Origin: Amblyornis subalaris | Taxonomy: Eukaryota; Chordata; Aves; Passeriformes; Ptilonorhynchidae | Assembly (NCBI GenBank): GCA_018881555.1 | Contig: JACAXG010000026.1 | Location: forward strand, 8,258,955-8,322,954 | Direction of reading: 5' to 3' | DNA length: 64,000 nucleotides | Shown here: piece by piece, positions 34,332-46,680 of the stretch | How the letters are laid out: every line of letters begins with the position of its first letter | Numbering within the stretch: the first letter of the stretch is position 1 | Translations under genes and position numbers: made by a program | The notes under the pieces: generated by a model | Told to the model about the DNA's origin: nothing | The model's input: the letters and a program-made list of their open reading frames with translations, nothing else | The model's database searches: none

Positions 34332-37300
34332 TACATTAATTTTATGCTTTCATAATATTTTCCAAAAGTCACTTTGCTGTTCCCTCCATCCTATGAAGTT
34401 CAAGAGGGAGAAGAGGCATCCTAAGAAGGACAAATCGGTTTTCTTCATTCTGCAGTGAAGGGAAAAATCTTTCCAGTCCCACAGATGACCAAGATTACTC
34501 ATCATAGCACTCAGGAATCAAGCATGAGGGAGTTCCAGGNAAGCTTGAGTCATCATTGTGCTCAGGGGCAGCGGGGGCAGAACCCTTAATATTTTTTTAA
34601 TGTCTTTTCATTGCACTTGCCATTAATAACGTATGATAACCTTTAGCCTTGTGTGTTAATTTGGTCCAAAATTTTAGANGATATACTCTATAAATTGCAC
34701 ATTCATGCTTTGTCAATGTTTTTAGCCATCATGTGTATAATAGGAAGCAAAGAAAACAGGCAAAACAGTACAGAAGCTCACCCAGCCATTATGCTCACTC
34801 TGCCATTAAAGTTCACTGACTAATGGATTTCTGATGCAGATGGAAGGTTTTGCACCATTGAGATATTGCTTTGACAGATCAGGCACAATAGCTGTGACTG
34901 TTAGTCTCTCAAGCCTGAAGAGTTTTCTTTCATGGCTTTGAAAGAAGCCTTTCCAGAGTGGCAAGATATTCACAGCAGCCAACATTTTAATGCAGGGGAA
35001 AAAAAAAAAAAGAGAGAAAAGAAAAAGTTACTTTCTTTTTTCAATAACAAAGGACTTAACAAGCTTGCTTCAATGCTGCAAGAATAAATCAAGTTAATTA
35101 GATAAAAGTAGAAAGAAGTTCTTAAAGAGCAAATGAAACTCCACCAGGTCCACCTAATGAACAGTCATCTTGGAAGTGAAATATTCTAGGAACTTGAATT
35201 ATAGTTCAGAAAATATTAAAAAAGACTAGAAAATGTTAATAAATAATGTCACAATATTTCTGAGATTATAAACTGTCATGTACCTTAACTTGTTAGGAAA
35301 GAAAAGACAGGTATCTGAACACATTATTATTAAGAAAAATAAATGGAACAATTAAATGAATATGAATGACCACTAAGATATATATTTATAAGCAAGAAAA
35401 AATTAATTTTATTGTCTGCAATCCTACTGTCTTCAGTGGACACCGAATTATGTTGTGAAGATCTTCCTTTGATTACCAGCATCTTCTCTGACCCTTTTTT
35501 GTACACTTTCCCGCTATTTTTTAACATAATGAAAAGNTATTTATTATACAATAAAGATATTGAAATCCAAAGACAAATCACCTTCTAGTTTTGCTTTAAT
35601 CTTATATTTGAAAAATGGTTTTAATTGGGGCTTTTTTAAGAATGCATTGGAATGTATTGAATAAATAATATACTTCATTCCAAAAAAAGGCACATAGGTA
35701 CACTAATGGTACAAATCTNCATAAAGCTGTTTATCACTAATAATAGTCTAAATGATGGCAAAATGAATGTTGCTGGTTTTCAGCAGTTGTTCTCTATCAG
35801 TCTTTGACCCCAAATCTCCTATTTGTCTTCTCACTTCATTTCGGATACCACTTGCAACACTTGAGTGTTACTAAAGTAATGGGTACTGAAATTATTTCTT
35901 TTGTTCAAGAGTATAGTTGCTATATACTGATCACTTGTACTGCATCCTCTTTTCATTGAAAAGGCCAAGCCAGACTTTTCTTTTAAGTGAAAATACTCAT
36001 GCCAAGCAAAACATTGCTGCTGGTACTTACTTCTCAACACTTNATAAAATGCAGCTTTTTATTCCACACAATTTATGTTTATAAGGCTACTCAGAGTGGA
36101 CTCTGCATCTGTTGTACTTTTTTCTCAATGCTACATTCATGTCTTGGTCTAATATCTTGCCTTCTGAAGCCCTACATTTTTATCTGCTTTAGCTGATTTA
36201 TTGTTTCCTTTTGTGAATTATAATGGAAATTATCTCTTATCATGAATGTCCCGTATCTATAGCTGACCAAAATCTCTGTCCCTTTTTGCATCTGAGATGT
36301 ATTTTACAGAGACCATTATCAGATTTGGATATTAAAATTTGATGCCATATTTTACAAGAAAAACTGCAATTAAATATGCTTCTGTTACATTCACTCTAAA
36401 ATATTACTTACTGAAACTTAATATATATAATTTTTTGTGTGCAATAAGCTAAAATAGTCTGTTTTCAGCCCAGACTCACAACTACAACTGCTATACATGC
36501 TTGGTATGACCTTTGCTTTTGCTGGAAATTAACCTTTAATAACAGGTGTTATTACTTTTAGGCGAGTTTAATTGTGTTCAGATCCAAAGGACTGAGATCC
36601 TTTAAGTAGATAGGGAAAAAGCTTTGCACTTTTTGGGGTCCTTCCCCCTAAAATTAACTTTCNTTCTTCCAAACAGCTTTAATGTAAGCAATTATTCTTT
36701 ACAATTATGCCAAAATTAATTTGCTAACAGAGCGTTGGATGACGAATTAATGGAACAGAAATGAAGAATTCAGGATTTTATTTGAACTACATTTTAAACT
36801 CTTATTTTAATTTGCTTTGTAATTATGTTTTGGTCTAGAGTGAATTTTGGAAAAAGTATTTCATTACCTTCTTTAAGTACTGTTGTTTACAACTTAGCCT
36901 TATATAACTCTGGTTCTCTAGCCAAAGTATTCAAGTCTCCCTGAAAACTACTCCACTTGCTTTGGTTGACTCAAAGCAAATTTTAACTTACTTCGAAAGT
37001 CCTATCAGCGAGCTCATTCATAAGTGGCACTAATCATAGATATTGGACTGGCCATCCTCCTAACTTCAAGCTCAGTTTTGGAGAAGTAAAACTTTCTCCA
37101 GGCAGGAGTTTTATTGCAGTGAGTGGTTTCAGGAAGGAGAGCCACTAGGCTGAAATCTCAGCAATAACCAAATCTGAGAAACGTGAAGGGGGGAAATCAG
37201 AAACGAATTTTTAAAGCTTGAGCACCAACCAGAACAATGCCTGCCTTCATGATGTGGCTCACGTTGGCCTATTTCTGACCTGTTAATTCAGAGCCAGACA

Positions 37301-37682
37301 TCCAGCTCTATGGCTCCTGCCTTTTTAGTCCCATGATTTGTATCCTTATGAGCAGAACACCTTCAGCTGTTTCATTCAAAGTAATAACCTCCTGATTTAG
37401 GTGGTTTTAATTCTAACAATAATATGAATATTTTGTGAGGCCCACACTAACCATATCCCCTTCAACAGAGAAATGCAGCTTTAAAGCATTTACTTAATTA
37501 ATGCACCTTCATGACATCGACATGGAAAGCAAGTGCAATCAACTCTATTGCACTTTATCAGGTCAATGATCCTTGATCTAAAAGAGATTTATGTAGAGCT
37601 TCTACTGAAGTAGTAGCAGCTGTGTTGAGTTTTTTTACAGTACCTTTTCATCTCCTGTTTTTAGCAACAAAAGATTAAGACC
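34332..37682. other. AT-rich unique sequence, possible conserved patches
   Basis: No coding region is supported. An A-run followed by GAGA lies at about 34996-35016. Patches around 36680-36780 (AAGCAATTATTCTTTACAAT, GACGAATTAATGG) and 37470-37560 (CTTAATTAATGCAC, CATCGACATGG) have the homeodomain-site-rich, non-repetitive look of conserved non-coding DNA. That reading is an impression only. Confidence 0.35.
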
Positions 37683-37708
37683 TTGAATTGAATTGAATTG
37701 AACTGAAT
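37683..37708 (+). repeat. (GAATT)n microsatellite
   Basis: Four to five tandem copies of a GAATT unit (TTGAATTGAATTGAATTGAA), the last degenerate. Confidence 0.75.
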
Positions 37709-39289
37709 ACAGTCACTGACAAAGCAAAATGTGCCCAAAGGGCTCATCAGAATATAGGGAGAAAATAATGTGTGTTTGCTAACTGCACATTGATATATAA
37801 TATTGCTTTGACTGAGACTTTTTTGAGGGAAACAAATATCACAAGAATATGTGGCAGCCAAACTTTTGGAATATATTAGTTTATGTGGTTACTTACTTTA
37901 CTAAAATGCAAAAATACCCTGCCTCAATAGAATTGCACAGGTTTGCTACATTTGAAGATTCGTTACTCAAGAGAGAAATCTGCACTGAAAAATCCTAGAT
38001 CCAAACCAGTGAAAGCAGGATAAGAGAAAGGGGATTCCAAATTCCTTAATATTTAATTGAACTTAAAATGCTAATGTAGAAGATACATGATGAAGGCTGA
38101 AGTATAAACCCAACATAGACTTTACAACATAATTTAAAAGCCACATTGATTGCCACAGCACTAAAGGGAGGAAAAGGTCAGATTATTCATCTTTATCTTT
38201 CTTTATGCAACAATATTGTCGTATTGAGTAAAAGTACTAAAAAAGAAGCTTCTCTCCATCTGTAGTATGCACTAGATTAANAAGTCTCTTTGCCTCATAC
38301 CCTGTATTACAATACCAACTTTATTATAAATTCACCTCTATTTTTATCTTTTGTTATTACAGGATCAGTTCCAGAGTTTTTCTCACAAACTGAATTCTTG
38401 TGTTGAAACACAAACATGACAGTACCAATACGACCAAATTTACATGTGATGTTTTGTATCTAACCTAAGCAGAAGTCTGACAGCTTTGAGATTTGNGACC
38501 ACTGTTCATATCTTTATGGGTATTTTGGTATAGGTTTCTTGCTTTCTATTTTTTTCTCCAGTTGAAGGTAAGAAAGTAGAGTTTCTGATGTAATAACAGA
38601 AGGCAGAGTTGATTTGAGAAGAATCAAAGTATAACGGAAGAGACAATAAAATTGAAAGATCTAGCAACACTAATGGGGTAGATCCTCCTGCAATGTGTGA
38701 GGTGTAGTCACTGAATTGGCCTTCTGGACAATTTTACAGCTTCATCTCCAATTCAGTTCCATTTTTCTCATCANCTCTATGATTGTTTAGCTTCCTGTCT
38801 AAACCAGCACCCCAAACTGTTGCCACTTTAGGTTTTTCAACTTACTGCTTAATATAGATGTGGTTCTGAGTAGCTATTTTTCTCCAAAATGAGGTGTCAC
38901 AAATGGAAGACTTGTAAATGTAAGTCATCTCTATAATGGTGACAAGCTTTGTTTTCTAGCTAGCAGGACGTTTAAATTGTACTGCTTGGCTGCAGAGTCT
39001 CACGCTGTTCTGCTGCATTCAGAAACCATTATCACTGCAGGAAATAATAGCAAGTGGATACGTTAATTAGGAGTTTTGAAAAGTAATGATGAAGATAAGA
39101 TTTATCTACATCTCTGTGATTCACAGCTATGTGAAACAGAATAGCTAAGGAATGACATAATAATTCAAATAATTGCATTTTATTGTAAATAAATTCATGT
39201 GGTAATGATGTGCGCTAGGAAGAAATACCTAGAAAGATAAAGTTAAATGAGGTTATTTGAGAATGAAGTTCATATGATGGACTTACCAC
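37709..39289. other. AT-rich unique sequence, no gene seen
   Basis: No gene, LTR or CR1 is recognised. Single N bases occur near 38281, 38497 and 38774. Confidence 0.5.
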
Positions 39290-39350
39290 CTCACGGGCCT
39301 TGGACAAATCACTGAACTTCATTTCTGCATCTCCAAAGCAATATTGAGGT
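39290..39350 (+). repeat. Possible MIR-like ancient SINE fragment
   Basis: The order CCTTGGACAAATCACTGAAC, TTCATTTCTGCATCTCCAAAG resembles the best-conserved part of MIR-type elements (ccttgggcaagtcacttaac, then ctcagtttcctcatctg). Birds keep few recognisable copies of these, so an alignment against a repeat library is needed. Confidence 0.4.
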
Positions 39351-39449
39351 CAGCAGCTAATAGTTTCTCAGAGGATAATGATTAATGAAGGCAAAGCTGC
39401 TGTGATGTCAACCACTTAGCATTGTTACCACTAAAGTTTGCAGACCGAA

Positions 39450-39686
39450 TTTAGAAAGATAAATGGCTTAGATTGGAGACTAGCAAAAATTTCTTCAACC
39501 AAGGGGTTGTCAAACATTGCAACAGGCTTTCCAGGGAAGTGGTAGATTTACTATCCCTGGAGATGTTGAAAAGATGCATAGATGTGTCACTTAGGGACAT
39601 GATTCAGTGATGGACTTGGCAGTGTTAAGTTTACAGTGGACTTGATGATTTTAAAGCTCTTTTTCAAACTAAATGATTTTAAGATG
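39450..39686 (+). mobile_element. CR1 LINE fragment, diverged
   Basis: Blocks in CR1 order: GCAACAGGCTTTCCAGGGAAG, TGGTAGATTTACTATCCCTGGAG, GTGTCACTTAGGGACATG, AGTGATGGACTTGGCAGTG, TTTCAAACTAAATGATTTTAAG. The subfamily with TTAGTGGTGGACTTGGCAGTG is the same as that at 54115-54907. The tail is worn. Length is about 235 bases with no coding capacity. Confidence 0.85.
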
Positions 39687-40247
39687 TCATTTAAAAGAAA
39701 ATCTAATGATCTAAGGCTATTAAGCATTAACAGTTGACCTTAGCTATTTTATCAATTTTAAAGGTGGAACAAAAGGAGGGGTGTGTCAATTGTTAGCATT
39801 ACTAAACTGAGGTTGAGAAAATTTAGAAAGCCTCAGGTTTTTTCTTTCCTCAAAGCTGTGAATATCTTCATGCCGCTTCCTGAAATACCTACCCCACCCT
39901 TGGTACTGGATGACTTTTACAATGAACAAACAACATAATCAAGATAAATACTCACCCCCACCTTCAGTAATAAGTATTGCTGCAATGGGAATTGAAAACC
40001 AAAATCTTTCCTCATATGTAAAGTCTAAATAAAGTTAATTTAATTGTGCTTATATTTCATTTGCATCAGGTCATCAGTTCATGTCTAACACAGAAAAGAG
40101 AGATTCCATTGTGTAGAATGAAACAGGTTAAGCAACTCTCAAATATAATTTGGGATAAACTTCAGAATTTTACAAAATATTTGAATTTCTGTAAGGAAAG
40201 TACAAGAAAAGATCTCTTCAAGGGACTAGTTCTTGAAACATCCCTTC

Positions 40248-40497
40248 AAAATGAAAGACAGTAGGTTTAGCTTAGATATTAGGAAGAAATTCTTTGCTGT
40301 GAGGATGGTGAGGTCCTGGAACAGCTTGCCTGGGGTAGCTGTGGATGCGCCATCCCTGGAAATGTTCAAGGCCAGGTTGGATGGGACTCTGAGAAACCTG
40401 GTTTAGTGGAAGGTGTCCCTGCCCATGGCAGGGGGNTTGGAAAGAGATATCTTTAAGATCCCTTCCAATCCAAACCATTCTATTATTCTGTGATTGT
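40248..40497 (+). mobile_element. CR1 LINE, short 3' end copy
   Basis: A very well preserved CR1 3' end: GGTTTAGCTTAGATATTAGG, AAGAAATTCTTTGCTGTGAGG, CTGTGGATGCGCCATCCCTGG, TGGATGGGACTCTGAGAAACC, TGTCCCTGCCCATGGCAGGG and the tail TTCTATTATTCTGTGATTG. Good preservation and only ~250 bases suggest a comparatively recent, heavily truncated insertion. Confidence 0.93.
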
Positions 40498-41448
40498 TGG
40501 ACATAAATTCTACCCGAAATACCATCGGAGGTAGCATCACTGTTCTTTCTAAATACATATACATGTAAATACACCTCTGTGGGTTTTGTCCGTGTGTGTG
40601 CAGGAGTCTTCCTCAGTTACATTATCTCTGTTTATGTGGCAAAATCCAGACATAACTTTTCTTCCTGGTTCACCCTATATTTAGTATAGAAAAATCAGGT
40701 GTGATTAATATGAGAGACAGACAATGCCTGGCATGTTGCCACTCTGGATTAACCAGTAAATGAGGATGACAGGAGCTCTACTTTACCACAGCAGCTTCTG
40801 TGAAAGTCTAGTGATGAACAAGGAAGGAAATAATGTAACTGCAGATGGCTGCGATTGACTGTGATTGGAATGAGCACTGCAGAAGGAAGGTAAGAAAGTC
40901 TAACGCTGAGCACAAACACAAGGCTGGAGCAGGGGAGTGGAGTGGGATGCTCAGTAGAAGTGGCCTTTGTGAATATCTCTTTTTAATAGCACACATACAA
41001 CTCCTGCCTATCCCAGAATTTAGGAACACCTGATTTGTCTGTTTTCTGTCCTTTAAGGAGGGTTATAAAATAAAAGAATTGCCATGGTTTTCCTATAACA
41101 GTAATGAAAAGAAGTAGTTCTTCCTAGGAACACTAGGCTTTAGGACATAAAATGAATTCTTATTTTGTGATTATGCTGACACAATGTTTATACCCCTCAA
41201 AGTATAGTATATAATCCTGTGACTTCTAATTAAATAGCATAATGAGTTTAAATGTCAATTGTCTCTTGCAGACCTCACCTGTTCTCCTGACTGTTAAATT
41301 ATACAACAAACTTTGCTGAGAAACACAACATTTAATTTTTTTTTTAGAATGCTAAGGAAAGTTATGAAATTTAAACTACCTTTCTTTAGAAGAGTTTCAC
41401 ATGAAACCAATGTGCATAATTTGTACTTCAATAATGTTTTTTGTATTG
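40498..41448. other. AT-rich unique sequence, no gene seen
   Basis: Opposite-strand frames at 40808-41029 and 40845-41033 are mirror translations of one GC-richer patch and have no domain. Nothing else is recognised. Confidence 0.45.
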
Positions 41449-41510
41449 AGTCTCAGTCCTACAAACTCTTATGCAGGTGCTTAACTTTATTCACCAGGAG
41501 TCAAACAGTT
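41449..41510 (-). repeat. Ancient amniote repeat relic
   Basis: The sequence GTCCTACAAACTCTTATGC, then GGTGCTTAACTTTATTCACC resembles a repeat unit frequent in turtles and crocodilians. That unit reads gatcctgcaaactcttatgc, a GTGCTTAACTTTA-type core, then a block around cattgacttcaatggg. It lies inside a 131-codon chance frame (41313-41708), which it may explain in part. Confidence 0.4.
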
Positions 41511-42967
41511 GATTTAATTTCTCCAGATGGGTTGTGTTGCTACTCCTTGCAGTTGCCAGGCATTCAGCTCAGCTTATACAAATATCCATATATACAAAAA
41601 TGCAGTGTATTTGCAACACTTCAGATAACAGAAGGGATGGAAGAGGGTGAAGTCATTTATCTTAGAGATTGCTTGCTTCTTGATTTACATAAACATTGCA
41701 ATGTATGAGCTGTGGCTCAAGAGAATTGAAAAGTCTCTGAAAATATTTTGAATCCTTCTGTGAATGCAAAAAAAATACCTGTGAAAATCCAAAGCATTGG
41801 TGCTAGCTGAGGTATTTTAGANAATGCATTAGATGGGAAGGATCTTATATAAATGATCCTAGAAAATATGTATCATTTCCTGGCCTTTACTATGAGGCCA
41901 GTAATTCTCTACTGTTTCCTCCACTGTGCATTTCCCAGCAATTCCACAGTGAATAATTCTCACCTATCATAGAGTTCTTCATGAAGACACTTCCAGGTTG
42001 GAGTGTGATGTTATATAGTCATGAAAATCTGAGATGTTTAAAATGTGCAGGAGAGCCAGTTGTGAATGCAGTAGGAACACTCAATTAAAGGTCTATAGCA
42101 AAAGGGTTATCCTGCTGTTCTGATGTTTCCCCGTTTTTATTAAGACATGAGTGTAGTAGAGTCTGGAATAAGGTGTCTTCTGTCCAAGCAGATAATCTGT
42201 ATACATATCATCTGGCCAGATGTTAAAACAATCTTCCCTTGCTTTTTATTGTTCCAGGCAAATTGTTTCACTCCTGCTTTGTCATTCCTGGAACTCACTA
42301 TCAATTGATTGTTACATCATGGTCCTAGAAGAAATGGAGGTCAAATCCCCACAATCATTTGTGTAAATTGGGATAAGCTTCTAGCCATGCATACCAGCCT
42401 GAAGCCTCCTCAGCTCTGGTGGAGATGAGGAGACAGTAAGAATTACAGAGGCAAGGGCAAAAGCAGAACTTTGGGTGCCAGTCTCTGTATCAATAAAGTA
42501 TAATTAGTCTACGGGTTGAGACTTCAACACAAATTGATTGAGTTGTGGGTGATTTCAGCTCTAATAGTATTGAACTTTGAAATATTATTAAAATCTGATG
42601 GGAGAAATTGAAAGTTAACTTTTTCTCATATGTGATATGCTGTCTGTCTTACATGAAGTTAGGTTCACTCACACACAGAAGAGAAAAAGAAGTCCATATT
42701 TTCAGCATCAGTCAGGAAATTGCAACTTCAGGAGTGAATAAATATGAAGTAGTGTTTAAATACATCCAGCTTCTACTGCAGCTCTTTCATTTAGTCACTG
42801 ATAAATCNGTTTAATAGTAACCTCCTGACTTCATCGTAACAATGAAAAGAATTATTGTTCAGGACTGTCACTGTCAAGTCATATGCATTATTCAATCTCT
42901 GTATGGTTTTATGCAAAATATTTACTGTCACTGTTTCCCAAAATGTCTTTGTTTTGTTGGAGTTTTC
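41511..42967. other. AT-rich unique sequence, no gene seen
   Basis: Short frames at 42608-42814 and 42883-43083 have no domain. No mobile element is recognised. Confidence 0.5.
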
Positions 42968-43001
42968 TGTTTTGTTTTGTTTGTTTTGTTTTGTTTTGTT
43001 T
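42968..43001 (+). repeat. (TTTTG)n microsatellite
   Basis: Six to seven TTTTG units with one shortened TTTG unit, ending at TTTAATG. Likely length-polymorphic. Confidence 0.85.
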
Positions 43002-44717
43002 AATGAAANAAAAGCAATTCTATAGTATCTTAGCTATTTATAGTAATTTAAATCTTATTCGAATGATTTTTGTGCTACATTAATTTTGTAATTAAGAGTG
43101 AGAAAGGAGATCATGGCTGATGACATTCACAAGCCAGGCTTCTAATTCCTTGATTAGCTCCTGGCAGGAGAATTGAAAACACACAATTTGATTTGTTTCC
43201 CCCATGGGAATGATACAGGCATGAAGAGAAGTTACTGGAAAAAAATGAAAATCCAAATCCTAAGTGTCTACCTGTGGTCCAAAATATTGAATCAGTTAAA
43301 TCTAGTTTCTAGTATAATAGATCTTGATTTGAATTCTCAAGGATTATTTACCTATAGTGACAAAATTTTGCAAGATAAAAAGCAAGGTTTCTTCATATAT
43401 GACATTACTTTATGGGAAACATTGATGTTTAGACTTGTAAAAAAATTATGCATATTTTGAATATTCTCAGTAATATTTTCTAGCTAAGGACAATATGTTT
43501 GCACCAGTTTCCACAGAAATCAGTGCTCATCTGGTTTAAATTTATGTGACTAACATCAAATGCAGTTCCAAGATGTAATTTTGTCATGTCACTCCAGAGT
43601 TGAGTAGATTCTTCACAGTGGAAAGACTTCGTTAGCCTAAGATGATAAGATGATATGAGAGGAGTTACATCAAAGTGAAAAAAAAACAAATCTAAATTAT
43701 ATTATCATTTCTTTTAGCCCATATAATTTGCTGTTTGGAAAATAAATAGATCTCTGTGATTCATGGGATCAATACTAAATTGCAACACAGAAAGTTGCTT
43801 TCTCAGATTTTGAAGATATGACCTTTATAGTTTTCCCACAAAAGCCCTCAATATAATTTCTTCTTGATTTTATTGAATCAGGTTTCTGTCTGTGCTTAAA
43901 TGAGATTTCTTGAACCTTGCGACTCAAGGAGTCAGAACTGAGTATTTCACCCATTAATAAAAGATACTTTGTCTTGCTTCGTATGGGGAAAACTCAGGTA
44001 GTCATAAATTCACAAATGAAGTGCTGTATGTATTCCACCACAGCTGAGTCCAGGAAAACATGAAATTCAATATTCCTTCAAGAAAGCACAGCAGTGTTGG
44101 TATAATACTGAGTTATGTAGTTTTAAATGCTTTAATTTCTGTGGTCCAGAGAGCTAAATTATTTATTTTTCTCTGCATACATTTCAAAACTTCATTATTC
44201 TTTGTGAAGAGAAAGGTGGAAAGGTACACTACTGTTTGTAGGTATAAATTTTACAACCATGCTGCCCAAATTGTAAATTTTTCACTCCGAGGGTTGTCTA
44301 TAGGTCTGCTCTTAGATTACTTAGAATGATGACAGTTCAGACCTGACAGGTGCTTTGACACTCCTGTAGTAAATATGGTTTAATAATAATAACAGTAGTG
44401 TATAGACATAGAGATTTTAAAAATATGCTCTGACTGCTTGCAAAGGCTGTATCCTTTGGGCAAGGATTTTGGAAAGCAACACTCAGGTAAAGTCAGAATT
44501 ATGGCTGAGAGACAAAGGGTACCATCAGGTACCCACTTCCAGATATTAAGCTCCATCTACAGGGACAGCAGACTCGGAAACTACCTGAGTAGCTTCTTCA
44601 GTGCCCCATTTCTCCATCTTGTGAGGAAAGGCAACGTGCGGCTCTTTTATCCTGCCTGATTCATAATACTCAAGGGAGACACTGGTTTTCCTCACCCTGT
44701 GATTAGCTGCATGTCAG
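43002..44717. other. AT-rich unique sequence, no gene seen
   Basis: Frames at 43173-43460, 43480-43689 and 44060-44329 show no recognisable domain. A short perfect palindrome, GGGTACC then ATCA then GGTACCC, lies at about 44518-44535. Confidence 0.45.
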
Positions 44718-46680
44718 TCACAGAATCACAAAACAGCTGGAGCTGAAAGTGAGCTCTGGAGAACATCTTGTCCAATCNTCTAGCTTTAGAAGCTTCATCT
44801 AGAGCAGGTTGTCCAGGACTATGTCCAAATACATTTTAAATATCTCCAAGAATACTCCCCAATCTCCCTGTTAAATCATCTCCAAAGCTCAGTAAACCTC
44901 ACAATAAAACAAACTCCCACTACTCCTAATGTTCCTGTGTTTCAGTTTCTGGTTATTGACTCTTGTCCTGTCAGNGGACACCACTGTAAAGAGCTTTGGT
45001 ACTTCTAGACCCACTTTTCATGTATTTAAACTCATCGATAAGATGGCCCTTCAGATCTCACTGTTCGCTGCCTTTCTTCATAGGAGAGATGCTCCAGTTC
45101 CTTAGTCATTTTACTGGCCCTTCACTGAACTCTGTCTGGAAGCTCCATGGTTCTCTTGTGTTGGGAAGCCCAGAACTCACAAGTATGGCAACATAATTAA
45201 AATACACACAGCCCTCCAAGTATGAACTCAGCAGTCCTAGGTACAGAAGAATCCCCTCCCTCCACCTGCTGGCAACACTACTCCCGGTGCAGCCCAGAAT
45301 ACCATCAGCTTTCTTTGCCTCGAGGGTGGGTTCATGGCTCATGTTCATACCAGCCCCCCAGGGACTTTTCTGTAGAGCTGCTTTCTGTCTGGGTGGCCCC
45401 CAGCATATATTGTTGCAGAGGGTTTGTAATACCCCCTTCTTGAACTTCATGAGGTTCCTCTCACGCTATTTCTCCAGCTTCTCAAGGTCCCTATGGGTGG
45501 CAGCATGACTTTCTGGTGTATCGGCCACTCCTCTCAGTTTCGCATCAACAGCAAAGTTGCTGAGGGTAAATGCTGCCTCACCATCCAGATCATTAATGAA
45601 TATGTTAAACAGGATCTGACCTAGCACGAACCACTGGGATACACCTCTGGTTACCAGCCTCTGACTGGACTTCATGCCACTGATCACCACCCTCTGGATC
45701 CGCAATGTACCTCCACTGTCTGCTCATCCAGCTCACACTTGACCAGTTTCTCTGTGAGGATCTTACCAGGGGAAATGTAAAACTCTTACCAGAGTCAAGG
45801 TAGGCAATATCCACGGCTCCCCCTTCATCTAATGAGACAGTCGATTTATTGTTGAGGGTCATAAGTTTGGTAAAGAATGACTTCCTCTTGGTGAATCCAT
45901 GTTGACTACTCCTGTTGGACTTGTATTTCACATCTCTGGAAACGGTCCTCAGGATTAATTGTTACATCACCTTTCCAGGCTTTGAGGTCAGGCTGAACTC
46001 TCTACAGTTCCAAGCCCTCCTTTCTGCCCTTTCACAAGTTAGGAGTAACACTTCCTTTCCTCCATTCTTCAGGCACCTTTCCCAATTGCCGTGATCATTC
46101 CAAGATTGTCAAGACTGGCTTCTTATGGACATCAACCAGCTCCCTCAGCACTCACCCCATCAGGACCCTGGGAGTGATGTAGGTGTAGTTTACTTATGTA
46201 TTTGTAACCTGATCCTCTTCCAGTAAGGGCATGTATTCCTTGCTCCAGACTTTCCCTGTGCTTTCTGAGGCCTGAATTCCTGAAGGCTGATCTTGCTAGT
46301 AGGGACTGATGTGAAGAAGATATTCAATACCTCAGCCTTTACGATGCTTTGTGTAACCAAGTCTCCTGCCTCACTCAGCTGTGCACTCACATGTTCCCTG
46401 GTCTTCTTTTATCACCTGCCTACTTATAAAACCCATTCTTCTTGTCTTAGACATCCTCTGACACATTCAATTCCATCTGGGCTTTGCCTTTCCTAATCCC
46501 CTGTCTGCATGCTCAGTCTCAGCATTCCNCCAGAGTTACCTGTCCATGCTTCCACCTTCTATATACTCCCTCCCTGCTTCCACCTTCTGTATATATCAAA
46601 GGATTAAGTTCAAACCTATTTTCCTATGTATCACTGCCCACTTCGTGCTTGGAGCTGGACAGAAACTCAGAAAGTTAAGA
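44718..46680 (-). mobile_element. CR1 LINE, longest copy (~1.96 kb)
   Basis: Read on the minus strand, this runs from within ORF2 through the reverse transcriptase to the 3' UTR. The plus-strand low end starts CACAGAATCACAAAACAGCTGG, the reversed CR1 tail. It carries AGGAGAGATGCTCCAGTTCC and GTGTTGGGAAGCCCAGAACTC further in. The upper end includes AATTCCATCTGGGCTTTGCC and a duplicated GCTTCCACCTTCT block (about 46549 and 46577), which belong to the region upstream of the polymerase core. Frames at 45106-45450, 45466-45705, 45605-45931 and 46190-46390 are pieces of one ORF2 broken by frameshifts and stops. The element is dead. Confidence 0.93.
45466..45705 (-). pseudogene. CR1 reverse-transcriptase palm segment, decayed
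   Basis: The 79-residue frame aligns with the CR1 polymerase palm. It has RLVTRGVSQ (normally the GVPQG box), then VLGQILFNIFINDLD, then TLSNFAVDAKL near residues 47-57. The last block is the catalytic FADD box, which reads FAVD here, so the first catalytic aspartate has been replaced. The following VADTPESHAATHRDLEKLEK block is the normal continuation. The upstream part of ORF2 is found in a different frame at 45605-45931 (QHGFTKRKSF, then AYLDSGKSF), which shows at least one frameshift. Confidence 0.88.

Noticed and set aside
41313..41708. 131-codon plus-strand frame
   Set aside because: AT-rich composition, no domain, no flanking splice signals that stand out, and part overlaps a probable ancient repeat relic.
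45106..45931. Frames of 79-114 codons that could be called genes
   Set aside because: They are pieces of one frameshifted CR1 ORF2, recognisable from the polymerase palm blocks and the ends of the repeat.
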